Assembly: GCF_019703515.2 (NCBI RefSeq)
Contig: NC_059374.1
Span: forward strand, 17,367,095 to 17,431,094
Length of the DNA stretch: 64,000 bases
DNA from: Myxocyprinus asiaticus
Taxonomy: Eukaryota; Chordata; Actinopteri; Cypriniformes; Catostomidae
Direction: 5' to 3'
A program made the position numbers and the translations under genes. Positions 50,901 through 59,389 of this stretch are shown here, one piece after another (positions within the stretch are counted from its first letter, which is position 1; every line of letters starts with the position of its first letter). The notes beneath the pieces are model-generated. The model worked only from the letters and a program-made list of their open reading frames with translations. It made no database searches and was not told where the DNA came from.

Positions 50901-53900
50901 AGACCTACTATTCAGGCATCTCAGTCCGCTTGTTTGGTGCGCAGCAAGGTTCGGGTGGCAGCGTTCACAATTGTTCAAATTAATCGCACTAACAGAGCAA
51001 TCGCACCAGAGTTCGTTTTAATCAAACCAAACCTGCCAAGTGTGAACACACCCTAATGCTGCCATGCATTTAAAGAGACAAACTACTTTAATGGTATGAA
51101 TGGTGTCTTTGATGATGTTAGGTTCTTTTTTGTTTTACACATTATAATTATAAAAATAGCACATGTTTGTAAATCCTCACCAAACGGAACTGAAAAAATA
51201 ATTCTTGTTCAGCTTTCCTGAATACTCCCCTGTCTGACATTGGTCTAACAAACACATAGTCTTGTCTCAAAGATTGACCTTGTAGTCTTTTAATCAAAAT
51301 GTCATAACTTGCTCTTCCGCAGATATGACAGATGGTGCATTCAAGTCAAGTCAGAATGATCGTATTTACAACTGAAGCGCACATGAACGACACCAAATAG
51401 GTGTAATTACGAGTGGGATTTTCTTTGAGCCCGACTTTCCAAATTGGGGCCGTGTCGATTTAAGAATTATGGTAGAAGCAAATTGTTATTGGTAATAATT
51501 CAGTTCTACTTGTGGATTTTGACTGTGCAGTTTAGTTTGTATTCCTTTTTTTTTTATACTCTTAACTCTTCAGTGCATACCTCAGGTCTTTAGTGACCCG
51601 GGACCTCATTCCACCCCCTGTACCTCATCCATTTTTTGGAGTTGAGCCAACAAATCTTTAGTATTCCTTAACCTCTCTCTTATAAATAGTGTAACACAAA
51701 AATATAAAAAAATAAAAAACCATTTGTGGTTTAAGTACCAAAAGTGTATTTAGTGTATTGTGATTCAAAATGTTGAAATATGTTGATCTTTTACTCGTTT
51801 TTCTTATTCATCTGCTTTGGATTTGCACAACAGCTTCGGCTGTGTGCGTTTGTGAGCAGGTTATGTATTTATATTGTCACTAAGATCATCTTTCGGTTCT
51901 CAAGTCAATGGAAAAGAGTGCCGATATTGAGATCGGTTCTCAGTTTCCCCGGCAATGAGCAGCAGCGCGGTGGAAAGGGGTATGTGTGTGTGTGTGTGGC
52001 TGTAAACTAAAGCCTATTGGCTATTTTTTTTTAAAGAGACAAGCTGTTCGACATGTCCCGCCCCAACTTCCTGTTTCAGTAGAAAATACGTCAAAACACC
52101 AAATTGTAATGCATTCGTCAGGGAAATTCAATGCGACTTGAACTAATGTGAAACATAAACCAAACTCATAAACTACAGTAAATAATGCAAGTAGGGTGTA
52201 GTTTATGGTGTTCCACACTTTTCAAACTTTTCCAAGAGACTTAAGCTGGTTTAAGCATTAGCACTCATGTAATTGCTGGGTAAATAGTTACACTAATATG
52301 TAAACTGTTACTTAAAAGAAATACTAGGGCAAGAGTGCAAAAGAGAAAATTTACAATGGCACCAAATGTATCTGTGGACTGAAACAGCCCAGATGTAGAT
52401 TGTCTTTTGAAAGCTTTGAAAGTCACCAACACCCTTAATGTGTCTGGCTGAGGGCCAATGTCTACAGACTCCAAGCTTTGAGCAAACATCGGCATGAACT
52501 TAAACGGTGACCAATTAAACACAACAAAGTGTGGTAGCTGTACCATGGTACTTTGATAACATCAGATACTATGGGTCTTTGATACCACAATAGAGCTGAA
52601 TGATTAACATATTAATTTACCATGGTATTTACATTATACTCCAAGGTATTTCAAAGAATACCATGATATTTCCATGGTACCATTTCCATATAAATATGTT
52701 AATGCTATTGTACATTTGGTACTCAACCCCTCAGACATTAACAAAATCCAGCTAATAGAATGCTAAGGTGTAGTATCCACTCTATCTACTTCATATAATA
52801 TATTGCTAATTATGTGAATATTTGATTGATTTTGAAATGTTACATTTTAAAAGAGACTCTAAGACTAAAGAAGTTATGTCTTATTAAATAAAGTGGAGGA
52901 CTTATCTCAGTGGATCCTGCATAATTACATTTAACCTAATTTTGCTCCCCAGCCCGAGGCATCAGGAGTTTATGTGAGAAAGAGATGTAATCCTGCAATG
53001 GCCTCTGTCCTCACGGCCACCATAATCACATAACACAAGCCTGACCTGATCACTACGAATTGTGTCAGCGTGAAGTCATTTTGATTGGTTTAGGCTGGAC
53101 AAAATGTCCCACATCAGAGCTCCCACTAAATATATATATATATATATCCTCTGCTGTTTTTTCAAAGGGTTCTTCATTGAAATCGACATTAACACATTTT
53201 GCAAAAGCCTGATATGCTTAGTAAACAGTAAAATGTGCTGAATATACTGTATTAGATGAAATACAGTAAATTCTCTTAATCATTATATCCTGTACATTTG
53301 CACATGCACTCTGGTATTTATTAACCCTCTTAACTTAACATGTAGGTGCATGGCTGTAAAATATAATACAATATGTACATAAGGCTATAATAACCCTCAA
53401 CATTGTGTAAATTATCAAGGTAAGATACTATAGTGCAATAATATTTGTAAACATCCCTCGGAAAGAATGTGGAAACCCTTCCATCAAGATTTTAGAAAAC
53501 ATCTGCTTATTTTAAATTGGAATAGTCTTAAAGGTGCACACTGTAATTTTTTGTTTGCAATGCACTGGTCATTATGGCAGTTGTCTTTGACTTAGGCCAC
53601 ATGCACACTAACATTTTGGTTGAAAAGTTTTCCACTTTATAACGTCATCAATTTCCAAAGTATATGGTACTAGAGAGTGTTTTCGAAAGTCTCCATTCCA
53701 GTGCGAATGAGAGGCATAAACGTGGCAAAATCAATGCATTCTCAACTGAAAATGTATTAGTGTGGACGTGGCTATACATTAGTGATGGGCATTTTTTTTA
53801 AATGTTGTAGTCAAGTACTCTAACCCACAAAAAAAATGAGTAATCAGTTACTCGTAGATTAAAATATAAGTTAAAAATAAAAAGTATGACACGCACGGGA

Positions 53901-55482
53901 ACTTTATATTTTGTTTTATTCACAAACGTTAACAAGAATGGTTTCAAAATAAGGTGAATTCAACAAACTACGTGTTTCTTTTGGGGAAAACAATTAAATG
54001 AACAATATGCATTAACATATATATATTTTTTAAATAAAGATTTAAGGGCATTTTCAGACCTGTAGACCATTTGCTTTGTTCCGAAACGGGGACTAAATTG
54101 TTACAATATTGCATTTTCTTCTTGGTTTGGTTCGCTTTCACAAGGTAACATTTCAAAACGGACCAAAACTCAATGTTAATAAAAGTCACATGTGAGCAAG
54201 CTGTCCCCTTATTGGCCAATATGTTTGTTCACTGTTCCAGGATTAAGCTCATCCATTGATATACCGGTTAAAATTATATGCCTGTAAAAAATGTGTCAAC
54301 CATTACAAATTTTTAGAGAATTTTAGAGATTCGCCAGTTAGAGGCTGTTCTCCAAATACAAATTATCCATCACTCGGATGGATATGAGTTGTAAAGTTTC
54401 CATCATGGTTATTTTTATCTGTCATTAGTTGCTTTTGCATTACTTCTCCATTGAAACATGCCTGTTCTCACAGATCTCTCTCTCTCCCTCTCTCGCACGT
54501 ACACACGCACACATGCATAAACACGTCTGATAAGCTTCAGAGTTTCTCGTACCGCTTCGCAGTTTCTTTCCACCATAAAAGTATATCCTCGTCCGAATTA
54601 GTTTGCATGACTCCAACAAGAACTGAATATCAATAGAGCAGAATTGAATAAGAATCAAAATGTTACAAGTATTGCTAGTGCTATACTAAGCTTTGCTTTC
54701 AAAAGCACAGATGCTATCATACATTATCTCTCATCTAACACCTCAACAAAACACATCCACAGCAACCCACAGCAGACTCAATTGTAACTGCAAAATCTGG
54801 TGAGAGATTCAGAGGGAAAGTACAGAATAAATCAGCACTGCTCATGGAAGGCAAATGAGCAAAGAAAAATCTATTTACTATTTTCGAGTAAAGTTTTTAA
54901 TAGCCGACTAGCTGATGGAGAACTAATTAATCGATTACTCGTGCACATCACTACTTTGACACCTAGTTGTGTTGATGCAGCTTCATGCCAAAGCAATAGT
55001 TTCACTTACTGATTAACATTCTATTCTAGTCATTACTATTGAATCAGCGGTGATTTATTTATTCTGTGAGCGAAAGAGTCCGATAACAGGGAGATTACTG
55101 GAAAAAATAAGCAGTATTCAACTGGTCATGTGATCACAACATGGCAGCCTTCATGAGGCAGCCCAGCTCCATGTAAAAGAAAACTACTGATAGGACTGGA
55201 GTCTTCATCTTATGTGAGTGTGCATTACATTATTTAAAAAATATATTTTTTAATTACTCCTAATTTCTTTAGTGGTACATTTTATAAATGAGGAAAAATT
55301 ACTTATTACTAACTTTGACTCCAATAAACAGCCAATTAAGTGTGTGTGTCTCTTACCCGAACTGGAAAGTTGCATTTGCCCTTTCGTACAGCCTCCTCAT
55401 CTGCCTGCCACTGGTGTGGGCGGCTGGCTTCCGGCATATAGGTGGGCTTGTTTCTGCTCAGGCTCTGACGCAGCTTATTCAT
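32136..55482 (-). CDS. numbl: Numb-like endocytic adaptor (numbl), complete eight-exon coding sequence, 630 residues
   Basis: In transcript order the exons are 55482-55357, 50204-50130, 46132-46058, 40176-40036, 38420-38216, 37820-37554, 34682-34506 and 32962-32136. Total 1893 bases; all junctions are GT-AG and all phases fit. Numb proteins are membrane-associated endocytic adaptors that bind AP-2 and EH-domain proteins and antagonise Notch. Visible: MNKLRQS start, PTB domain (about 30-165), RQGSFRGF (Ser256) and KRQLSLRL (Ser275), both basophilic-kinase/14-3-3 type sites, proline-rich tail, [13 protein letters not shown] block and C-terminal NPF (616-618). The numbl call rests on [35 protein letters not shown] and [20 protein letters not shown] residues, and on the lack of the 11-residue PTB insert exon found in NUMB. 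Human NUMBL is of similar length. numb is the alternative. Six of the seven introns carry recognisable transposons. Confidence 0.94.
33060..34469. mobile_element. 'AGGGCTGCACAATTA' terminal-repeat element with nested insertion
   Basis: Left end AGGGCTGCACAATTA, right end TTATTGTGCAGCCCT; internal ATCGAGATTACAGTTGCC. The left part is interrupted at 33078-33603 by a palindromic element. No coding capacity. It fills the last numbl intron. Confidence 0.7.
33078..33603. mobile_element. palindromic GTTCACCC-type element nested in the previous one
   Basis: AATAGTTTACGCAAAAATGA start, CCCTCATGCTATCCCAGATG arm and the inverse GGATGGCATGAGGGTGAGTA; the terminal GGGTGAACTATCCC is lost at the right. Confidence 0.72.
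34506..34682 (-). CDS. numbl: numbl exon, acidic and proline-rich linker
   Basis: Acceptor TTTCAG, donor GTAACA; phase 1 at both ends. Encodes [20 protein letters not shown] then QINSSFTKP and a [10 protein letters not shown] run. DSINALC is diagnostic of NUMBL over NUMB (ESISSLC). Confidence 0.93.
34683..36591. other. numbl intron, no gene seen
   Basis: AT-rich intron. A C-run at about 35149-35161 and A-runs near 36215. No exon candidates with flanking splice sites were found. Confidence 0.55.
36592..37202. mobile_element. palindromic GGGATAGTTCACCC element, diverged
   Basis: TTTAAAGGGATAGTTCCTTA at the left; GGATGGCATGAGGGTAAGTA and ATATCCCTTTAA at the right. In the numbl intron upstream (on +) of exon 37554-37820. 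Confidence 0.75.
37554..37820 (-). CDS. numbl: numbl exon carrying the two conserved phosphoserine motifs
   Basis: Acceptor TGTGTAG, donor GTCAGT. After a Gly/Pro-rich start it encodes [20 protein letters not shown], then [20 protein letters not shown] and LQRKTDF. Ser256 and Ser275 are 19 residues apart, the same spacing as human NUMB Ser276 and Ser295, where phosphorylation controls AP-2 binding and membrane release. Confidence 0.96.
38216..38420 (-). CDS. numbl: numbl exon, end of PTB and adjacent regulatory segment
   Basis: Acceptor CACTAG, donor GTGAGT. Encodes [20 protein letters not shown], then [20 protein letters not shown] and an Asp/Lys-rich tail. FDASRTSF is the NUMBL variant (NUMB has FDASRTTF). 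Ends in phase 1. Confidence 0.95.
38480..39762. mobile_element. 'CAGTGTTGGGGAAACTACT' element with nested insertion
   Basis: Left CAGTGTTGGGGAAACTACTG and right AGTTACTCTCCAAAACTG, with AGTAGTTAGCTACACTACAA repeats inside. A different element sits at 38901-39582. A related copy is at 56418-57807. Confidence 0.7.
38901..39582. mobile_element. 'GGGCTGTCAATCGATTAA' element (nested)
   Basis: Left GGGCTGTCAATCGATTAAAT, right GCATTAAATTGACAGCCC; about 680 bp. Common fish nonautonomous element with inverted ends; no transposase. Contains GAGTTTCGCTTACTGCCCCC. Confidence 0.75.
40036..40176 (-). CDS. numbl: numbl exon, PTB domain core
   Basis: 47 codons, acceptor TGTGTAG, donor GTGAGG. Encodes [19 protein letters not shown] and [20 protein letters not shown], the most conserved stretch of the Numb PTB domain. 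Phase 0 at both ends. Confidence 0.96.
40455..41692. mobile_element. 'GGCCACGTCCACACTAATAC' element with nested insertion
   Basis: Left GGCCACGTCCACACTAATAC, right CATAAGTTTCAGTGTGGATA. The inner part is occupied by the GGGCTGGGCAATA element (40740-41524). Confidence 0.55.
40740..41524. mobile_element. 'GGGCTGGGCAATAAAACAAT' element (nested)
   Basis: Left GGGCTGGGCAATAAAACAAT then ATCGATATTTATCA; right GATAAATATCGATATATATT then CATATCACCCAGTC. Inverted ends about 45 bp; 785 bp long. Confidence 0.65.
41972..43603 (+). mobile_element. Tc1-like transposon, 'CAGTGCATCCGGAAAGTATT' family (second copy)
   Basis: Ends CAGTGCATCCGGAAAGTATT and AATACTTTCCGGATGCACTG, with TA-rich flanks. Highly similar along its length to the nested copy at 13941-15536. 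A T-run (about 43403-43436) lies in the right arm. Confidence 0.93.
42374..43371 (+). pseudogene. Tc1-like transposase, frameshift, 27-base deletion and nonsense
   Basis: ATG at 42374 ([20 protein letters not shown]). The frame shifts near 42448, reads on through [18 protein letters not shown], loses about 27 bases near 42766, then shows [24 protein letters not shown] and [16 protein letters not shown] at 43219-43221 stands where the sister copy has CGA. This copy keeps the residues before FQQDND that the sister lost. Confidence 0.9.
43604..44153. other. numbl intron, no gene seen
   Basis: Nothing recognised beyond a TA tract at the transposon edge. Confidence 0.5.
44154..45062. mobile_element. 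palindromic 'AAAGGGTTAGTTTACACAAA' element, long variant
   Basis: Left AAAGGGTTAGTTTACACAAA, right TTTGGGTGAACTTTCTCTTT; the middle is unlike the other copies and includes a GGCCGTTCAGACCGAACG segment, so this is a different subfamily or a composite. Confidence 0.6.
45063..46057. other. numbl intron, no gene seen
   Basis: Short (GGCA)n tract at about 45651-45666. Otherwise unrecognised. Confidence 0.5.
46058..46132 (-). CDS. numbl: numbl exon, PTB domain core
   Basis: 25 codons with GTAAGT donor; acceptor TTCGCAG. Encodes [20 protein letters not shown] and DDKTK. It joins directly to the KKLK exon in frame; I found no exon for the PTB insert in the 4-kb intron between them. Confidence 0.95.
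46133..46976. other. numbl intron, no gene seen
   Basis: Searched for the 11-residue PTB insert exon of NUMB and found none. CG-containing stretch 46650-46900 of unknown nature. Confidence 0.5.
46977..48349 (+). mobile_element. Tc1-like transposon (copy B) with collapsed left inverted repeat
   Basis: Same family as 11378-12952, opposite orientation. Right arm complete (about 200 bp). The left arm is cut to CAGGTGCATCTCAAAAAATT and passes directly into internal sequence, so about 185 bp are missing. TA on both flanks. Confidence 0.92.
47065..48069 (+). pseudogene. Tc1-like transposase (copy B), two lesions
   Basis: [20 protein letters not shown] start. Open to about 47690, where some 30-40 bases present in copy A are missing and the frame changes; a further one-base loss inside SPDLNP (CCAGACTGAACC) makes a stop. 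[20 protein letters not shown] and the C-terminus are otherwise recognisable. Copy B keeps the N-terminal frame that copy A lost. Confidence 0.9.
48350..49035. other. numbl intron, no gene seen
   Basis: Purine-rich segment 48440-48790. No splice-flanked open frame identified. Confidence 0.5.
49036..49497. mobile_element. palindromic GTTCACCC-type element, left end lost
   Basis: Begins inside the left arm (AAAATTCTCTCATTATTTAC) and ends with a complete TTTTGGGTGAACTATCCCTTTAA-type right terminus. Confidence 0.75.
49498..50129. other. numbl intron, no gene seen
   Basis: Nothing recognised apart from repeated GACAGAGCAG phrases near 49720-49795. Confidence 0.5.
50130..50204 (-). CDS. numbl: numbl exon, PTB domain strand/helix segment
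   Basis: 25 codons between a CTGCAG acceptor and a GTGCGT donor. Encodes [16 protein letters not shown] and [18 protein letters not shown] with KKLK is closer to NUMBL than to NUMB (DESRGMHICE, KRLK). The donor is a weaker GTGCGT. Confidence 0.95.
50336..51053. mobile_element. GGGTGTGTTCACACT element with TAA target duplication
   Basis: Left GGGTGTGTTCACACTTGTAG and right AAGTGTGAACACACCC are inverses, flanked by TAA on both sides. A three-base TAA/TTA duplication and these ends suggest a PIF/Harbinger-type nonautonomous element; no transposase. Confidence 0.65.
51054..53589. other. numbl intron, no gene seen
   Basis: Possible worn inverted pair TTCAAGTCAAGTC (51340s) / GCGACTTGAACTAA (52130s) suggests an old element of about 0.8 kb. 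Scattered ACCATGGTA/TACCATGG phrases at 52540-52690. A TA run at 53132-53148. No exon seen. Confidence 0.45.
53592..53776. mobile_element. short 'GGCCACATGCACACTAACAT' inverted-repeat element
   Basis: Left GGCCACATGCACACTAACAT, right ATGTATTAGTGTGGACGTGGC; 185 bp. Its ends resemble those at 40455-41692. Confidence 0.6.
53781..54952. mobile_element. 'AGTGATGGGCATTTTT' element with inverted ends
   Basis: Left AGTGATGGGCATTTTTTTTA with GAGTAATCAGTTACTCG nearby; right TTAATCGATTACTCGTGCAC then ATCACT. About 1.17 kb, no transposase. It starts only 4 bp after the previous element. Confidence 0.6.
54953..55356. other. numbl intron next to start exon
   Basis: No feature recognised besides the GTAAGA donor complement at 55351-55356. 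Confidence 0.5.
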
Positions 55483-55507
55483 CTCCACACTTTCAAACTC
55501 TCTATTG
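55357..55507 (-). CDS. numbl: numbl first coding exon with start codon (CDS 55357-55482)
   Basis: The start ATG is at 55482-55480 and opens the family signature MNKLRQSL. The exon runs 42 codons through [16 protein letters not shown] to NFPVR and a GTAAGA donor. A CTCAG acceptor at 55508-55509 leaves 25 bases of 5' UTR in this exon, so at least one noncoding exon lies further upstream. Ser7, the aPKC site of Numb, is kept, but the basic run after it is weaker (SRNK where Numb has RRKK). Confidence 0.95.
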
Positions 55508-55986
55508 CTGAGGATACCAGAAAAAAAGAAATGTTAGCAGGAGAGCATATACCATCTACTGTATTTCTTGTTTAACCTTTGGGTCAGAGATAAAGTGCTT
55601 CTGACCTTGTAGTCAGATTTATAATGACATGCACTAGTCAGTGTTGACATATTATAAAGAATCTAATATTTCTGGTATTGCTGGACAGGCAGGATGTAAT
55701 TACTGATTTAGATATCAAAATGCCACCGGCAATTAAATCCAAACTATTACAACATCTTCTTGGCTATATTCACTGAATAAAATGGGTGTTAAATGTATTC
55801 CTAATTTAAAAGGACAAGGATTAAACAGATTACATGGAAAGCCTTTGCCTCTGCCTTTAAAACAACAGCTTTGCTCTCAAGAGCCCTATTTATGCAACAT
55901 AATTAGACTATTCATTGTACCCATCATTTGCATTGATAATGCACAAAACCAGGCTACTCTGAGGAATGCAAATATCTGAGCCAGTT

Positions 55987-56075
<89 letters not shown>

Positions 56076-56164
56076 TTTAATATACACATCATAAATATTC
56101 CAATGAGGACTATATAGTATACATACTAAGTCTTTTTAAGTGTTTGATATACAATCAAACACTT
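55508..56164. other. numbl 5' intron, (CA)n(TA)n microsatellite
   Basis: No coding sequence. A long CA tract followed by TA runs at about 55990-56072. Confidence 0.6.
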
Positions 56165-56417
56165 AAAAAGCAATAGTTTATAAAACATCCCACCATCATT
56201 AACTCAACCTCAAAGACTATTTATCTTCCATGGACCACAATATATAAAATATATGAATATATGATATATATATATTAGTGTAAACTGTCCTGGCTGCTCT
56301 TTTCTATACAATGAAAGTGAAGGGGGCTGAGGTTGTTGAGCTCCAAAAACAGCAAAAAGCACAATAAAATTACCATAAAAGCATTCCATATGACTTGTGC
56401 AATATATATATATACAC

Positions 56418-57807
56418 CAGTGTTGGGGAAGCTACTTTGAAACTGTAGTCTGACAAGCTACAAGCTACTCAAAATTTTAAGTAGTTAAGCTACAGTAAAG
56501 CTACTCTTTTGAAAAAGTAGTTAGCTACACTACAAGTTATTATCAAAGAGTAGCTAGCTACATTGAAGCTACTTAATGAGGCATTTTTTTATGTTACTAT
56601 CAAACCAATAATATTAATAACAAAATTTACACTAATGGCATTTATTAATTAAATACATTTAATGTGTTTAATTAAATTTAAAAACATTAATACCGTTAAT
56701 AATGGCCATAAAATAAAATACAAATTCACACTTTTCAGTCCTGCTGTGGCCAGGTGTAGCCTACTTCCCTAAAGATCAAACTTTTATGACAAACTCTCCT
56801 TGGGCTGGCATTTTTTGTTCTTGCCACATAATATGTGAATAAAGACTCATTGTATTTTCTGACTTTTTTGCCATTGACATGCAAGTGCCAGCTTTATAGG
56901 TCACATAAATAGGTTGCTCTACAAATATTTGTTCACTTTGTTCAGGTCCAAAAAAAGTGGACGGATGGTCATCCTAGATTGTTGCATAATAATACATGCC
57001 ATAAATGATTTCTTTTACCAATCATTTTATTTATTTTATGTTAACATAATAGTTAATTAAATGCTAAGAAATGGAGAAATCAAATAGTTCTGCATGATAG
57101 TAATTATTATAATAACATATACTGTATATTTATAAATATTATAATAATAATTCACTCGCTGCTCCCAATAACGCACAGATGATGAGAAGCGAAATAAACA
57201 TATTTAGAACAGAAACAAAATCCCTCAAAAGGCAATAATAACTTTTTGAATTATTTTATTTAAAATAGTAAAGGTAAATATACTGTTGTGTGATCTATTA
57301 AGAACAAAGTGTCTGAAACATTCTTTGTTACATAGAAGAAGTGTTCTTTTATCATTTTCAGATTTACCTGCCCCTGTACGTCTTGTAAAGGTAAACAAAC
57401 TGTGGTTGCTCGCTTTACATAACCATCAGACAATCTCTTCTTATCCAAGTGAGCTGTAATAAGCTCTCAGTAGATGGCGGTAATTCACTATTTTTGTTTG
57501 TGATCTGCCATTACAAAAGAAGACACAATGCTGCCTGATTCTGATCAGCAGACAGAAATATGCTGCCAGATCGTCTGACGTTTTGCCGGTATAAGTTTGG
57601 CTTCTACGCAATAAGGAAGGTTATTAGTTATAATCTGACCAATATGATGTAGCATTTGGTCACGCTACACCGCTACTTGCTGGAAAAAGTAGTTTGCTAC
57701 TGGAAAAGCTACTCTGTTTTAAAAGCAGCTGAGCTACTGTCAAGCTACTGAAAAATTTAGTTAAGCTAGTAGCGTCGCTACATGTAGTTAGCTACTCCCC
57801 AACACTG
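56418..57807. mobile_element. 'CAGTGTTGGGGAAGCTACTT' element
   Basis: Left CAGTGTTGGGGAAGCTACTT, right GTTAGCTACTCCCCAACACTG. Many AAGCTACT/AGTAGCT phrases near both ends form multiple inverted pairs. 1.39 kb without transposase. Related to 38480-39762. Confidence 0.75.
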
Positions 57808-57812
57808 ATATA

Positions 57813-59037
57813 CACTGGCCAAAAGTTTGGAATAATATACAGATTTTGCTGTTTTGAAAGGAAACTGGTTCTTTAATTCACCAAAGTGGCATTCAGCTGA
57901 TCACAAAGTATAGTCAGGACATTACTGATGTAAAAAACAGCACCATCACTATTTGAAAAAAAGTAATTTTTGATAAAATCTAGACAGGCCCCATTTACAG
58001 CAGCCATCACTCCAACAACTTATCCTTGAGTAATCATGCTAAATTGCTAATTTGGTACTAGAAAATCACTTGCCATTATATCAAACCCAGCTGAAAGCTA
58101 ATTGGTTCGTTAAATGAAGCTTAACATTGTCTTTGTGTTTGTTTTTGAGTTGCCACAGTATGCAATAGACTGGCATGTCTTAAGGTCAATATTAGGTCCA
58201 AAATGGCAAAAAAACAAACAGCTTTCTCTAGAAACTCATCAGTCAATCATTGTTTTGAGGAATGAATGCTATACAATGCTTGAAATGGCCAAGAAACTGA
58301 AGATTTCATACAAAGGTGTACACTACAGTCTTCAAAGACAAAGGACAACTGGCTCTACCAAGCACAGAAAGAGATGTGGAAGGCCAGATGTACAACTAAA
58401 CAAGAGGATAAGTACATCAGAGTCTCTAGTTTGAGAAATAGACGCCTCACATGTCCTCAGCTGACAGCTTCATTGAATTCTACCTGCTCAACACCAGTTT
58501 CATGTACAACAGTAAAGAGAAGACTCAGGGTGCAGGCCTAATGGGAAGAGTTGCAAAGAAAAAGCCACTTTTGAAACAGAAAAACAAAAAGAAAAGGTTA
58601 GAGTGGGCAAAGAAACACAGACATTGGACAACAGATAATTGGGATAGAGTGTTATGGATCTTAAACCCCATTGAGATTTTGTGGGATAAGCTAGACTGTA
58701 AGATGTGTGTGAAGTGCCCGACAAGACAGCCACATCTATGGCAAGTGCTACAGGAAGTGTGGGGTGAAATGTCACCAGAGTATCTGGACAAACTGACAGC
58801 TAGAATGCCAAGGATCTGCAAAGCTGTCATTGCTGCACATGGAGGATTTTTTGATGAGAACTCTTTGAAGTAGTTTAAGAAGTTCTGAATTTTTTTTTCA
58901 AATTGTAATAGTAATTTTTCACGTTATTAATGTCCTGACTATACATTGTGATCAGTTGAATGCCACTTTGGTGCATAAAAGTACCAATTTCTTTCCATAA
59001 GAGCAAAATCTGTACATTATTCCACACTTTTGGCCAC

Positions 59038-59042
<5 letters not shown>
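57813..59042 (+). mobile_element. Tc1 deletion derivative, 'CACTGGCCAAAAGTTTGG' family (copy 2)
   Basis: Left CACTGGCCAAAAGTTTGGAA, right CACTTTTGGCCACCAGTG. Same family, size and internal deletion as 16135-17366. The right end abuts a long (TG)n tract. Confidence 0.9.
58203..58873 (+). pseudogene. Tc1 transposase with central catalytic region deleted (copy 2)
   Basis: N-terminal part has [20 protein letters not shown] and [23 protein letters not shown] joins directly to LNPIEILWDKLD at about 58660-58670, then [19 protein letters not shown] and stop TAG. Frame breaks near 58434 and in the DNA-binding part. Both catalytic aspartates are missing. Confidence 0.87.
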
Positions 59043-59078
<36 letters not shown>

Positions 59079-59092
59079 TGTATGTATATATA
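59041..59092. repeat. (TG)n/(TA)n microsatellite
   Basis: TG repeats then TATATATA at the outer edge of the Tc1 derivative. Confidence 0.9.
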
Positions 59093-59389
59093 TAAATCCT
59101 TAAGTCATATGATAGCTTTATGTGAGTAATAGATCGAAATTCAGGTTGTTACACAAATGTTTGTTTTTTTTAATCCCAATAATTTTCATCCAAAAAATTT
59201 AAATCCACCACAGTCCACTTTCATTCACACTTGTGCACATCCAAATATGTCGTATGAAGTCGATTCATGCCACATTTGACATTAGCAAATTAGCTTTTGT
59301 GTTCCATAAAGAAAAGGAAATCATACAGGTTTGGAACAATATGAGGGTGAATCAATGATTACAAAATTAGCATTATTTATATATATATA

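Larger units (their letters stand above)
56165..59375. mobile_element. old nonautonomous element split by two later insertions
   Basis: The left piece 56165-56405 ends CATTCCATATGACTTGTGCA and the right piece 59085-59375 resumes AAGTCATATGATAGCTTTAT, which read as one repeat body. The right end has AGGTTTGGAACAATATGAGG. Between them a TA tract received the elements at 56418-57807 and 57813-59042. Confidence 0.55.

Noticed and set aside
54451..54658. Open frames rich in Ser/Leu and Cys/Arg
   Set aside because: They follow TC/CA-rich simple sequence inside a nonautonomous element.
32136..55482. Identification as numb rather than numbl
   Set aside because: Synteny with zfyve1 would favour numb, but several diagnostic residues and the missing PTB insert favour numbl; kept as the alternative.
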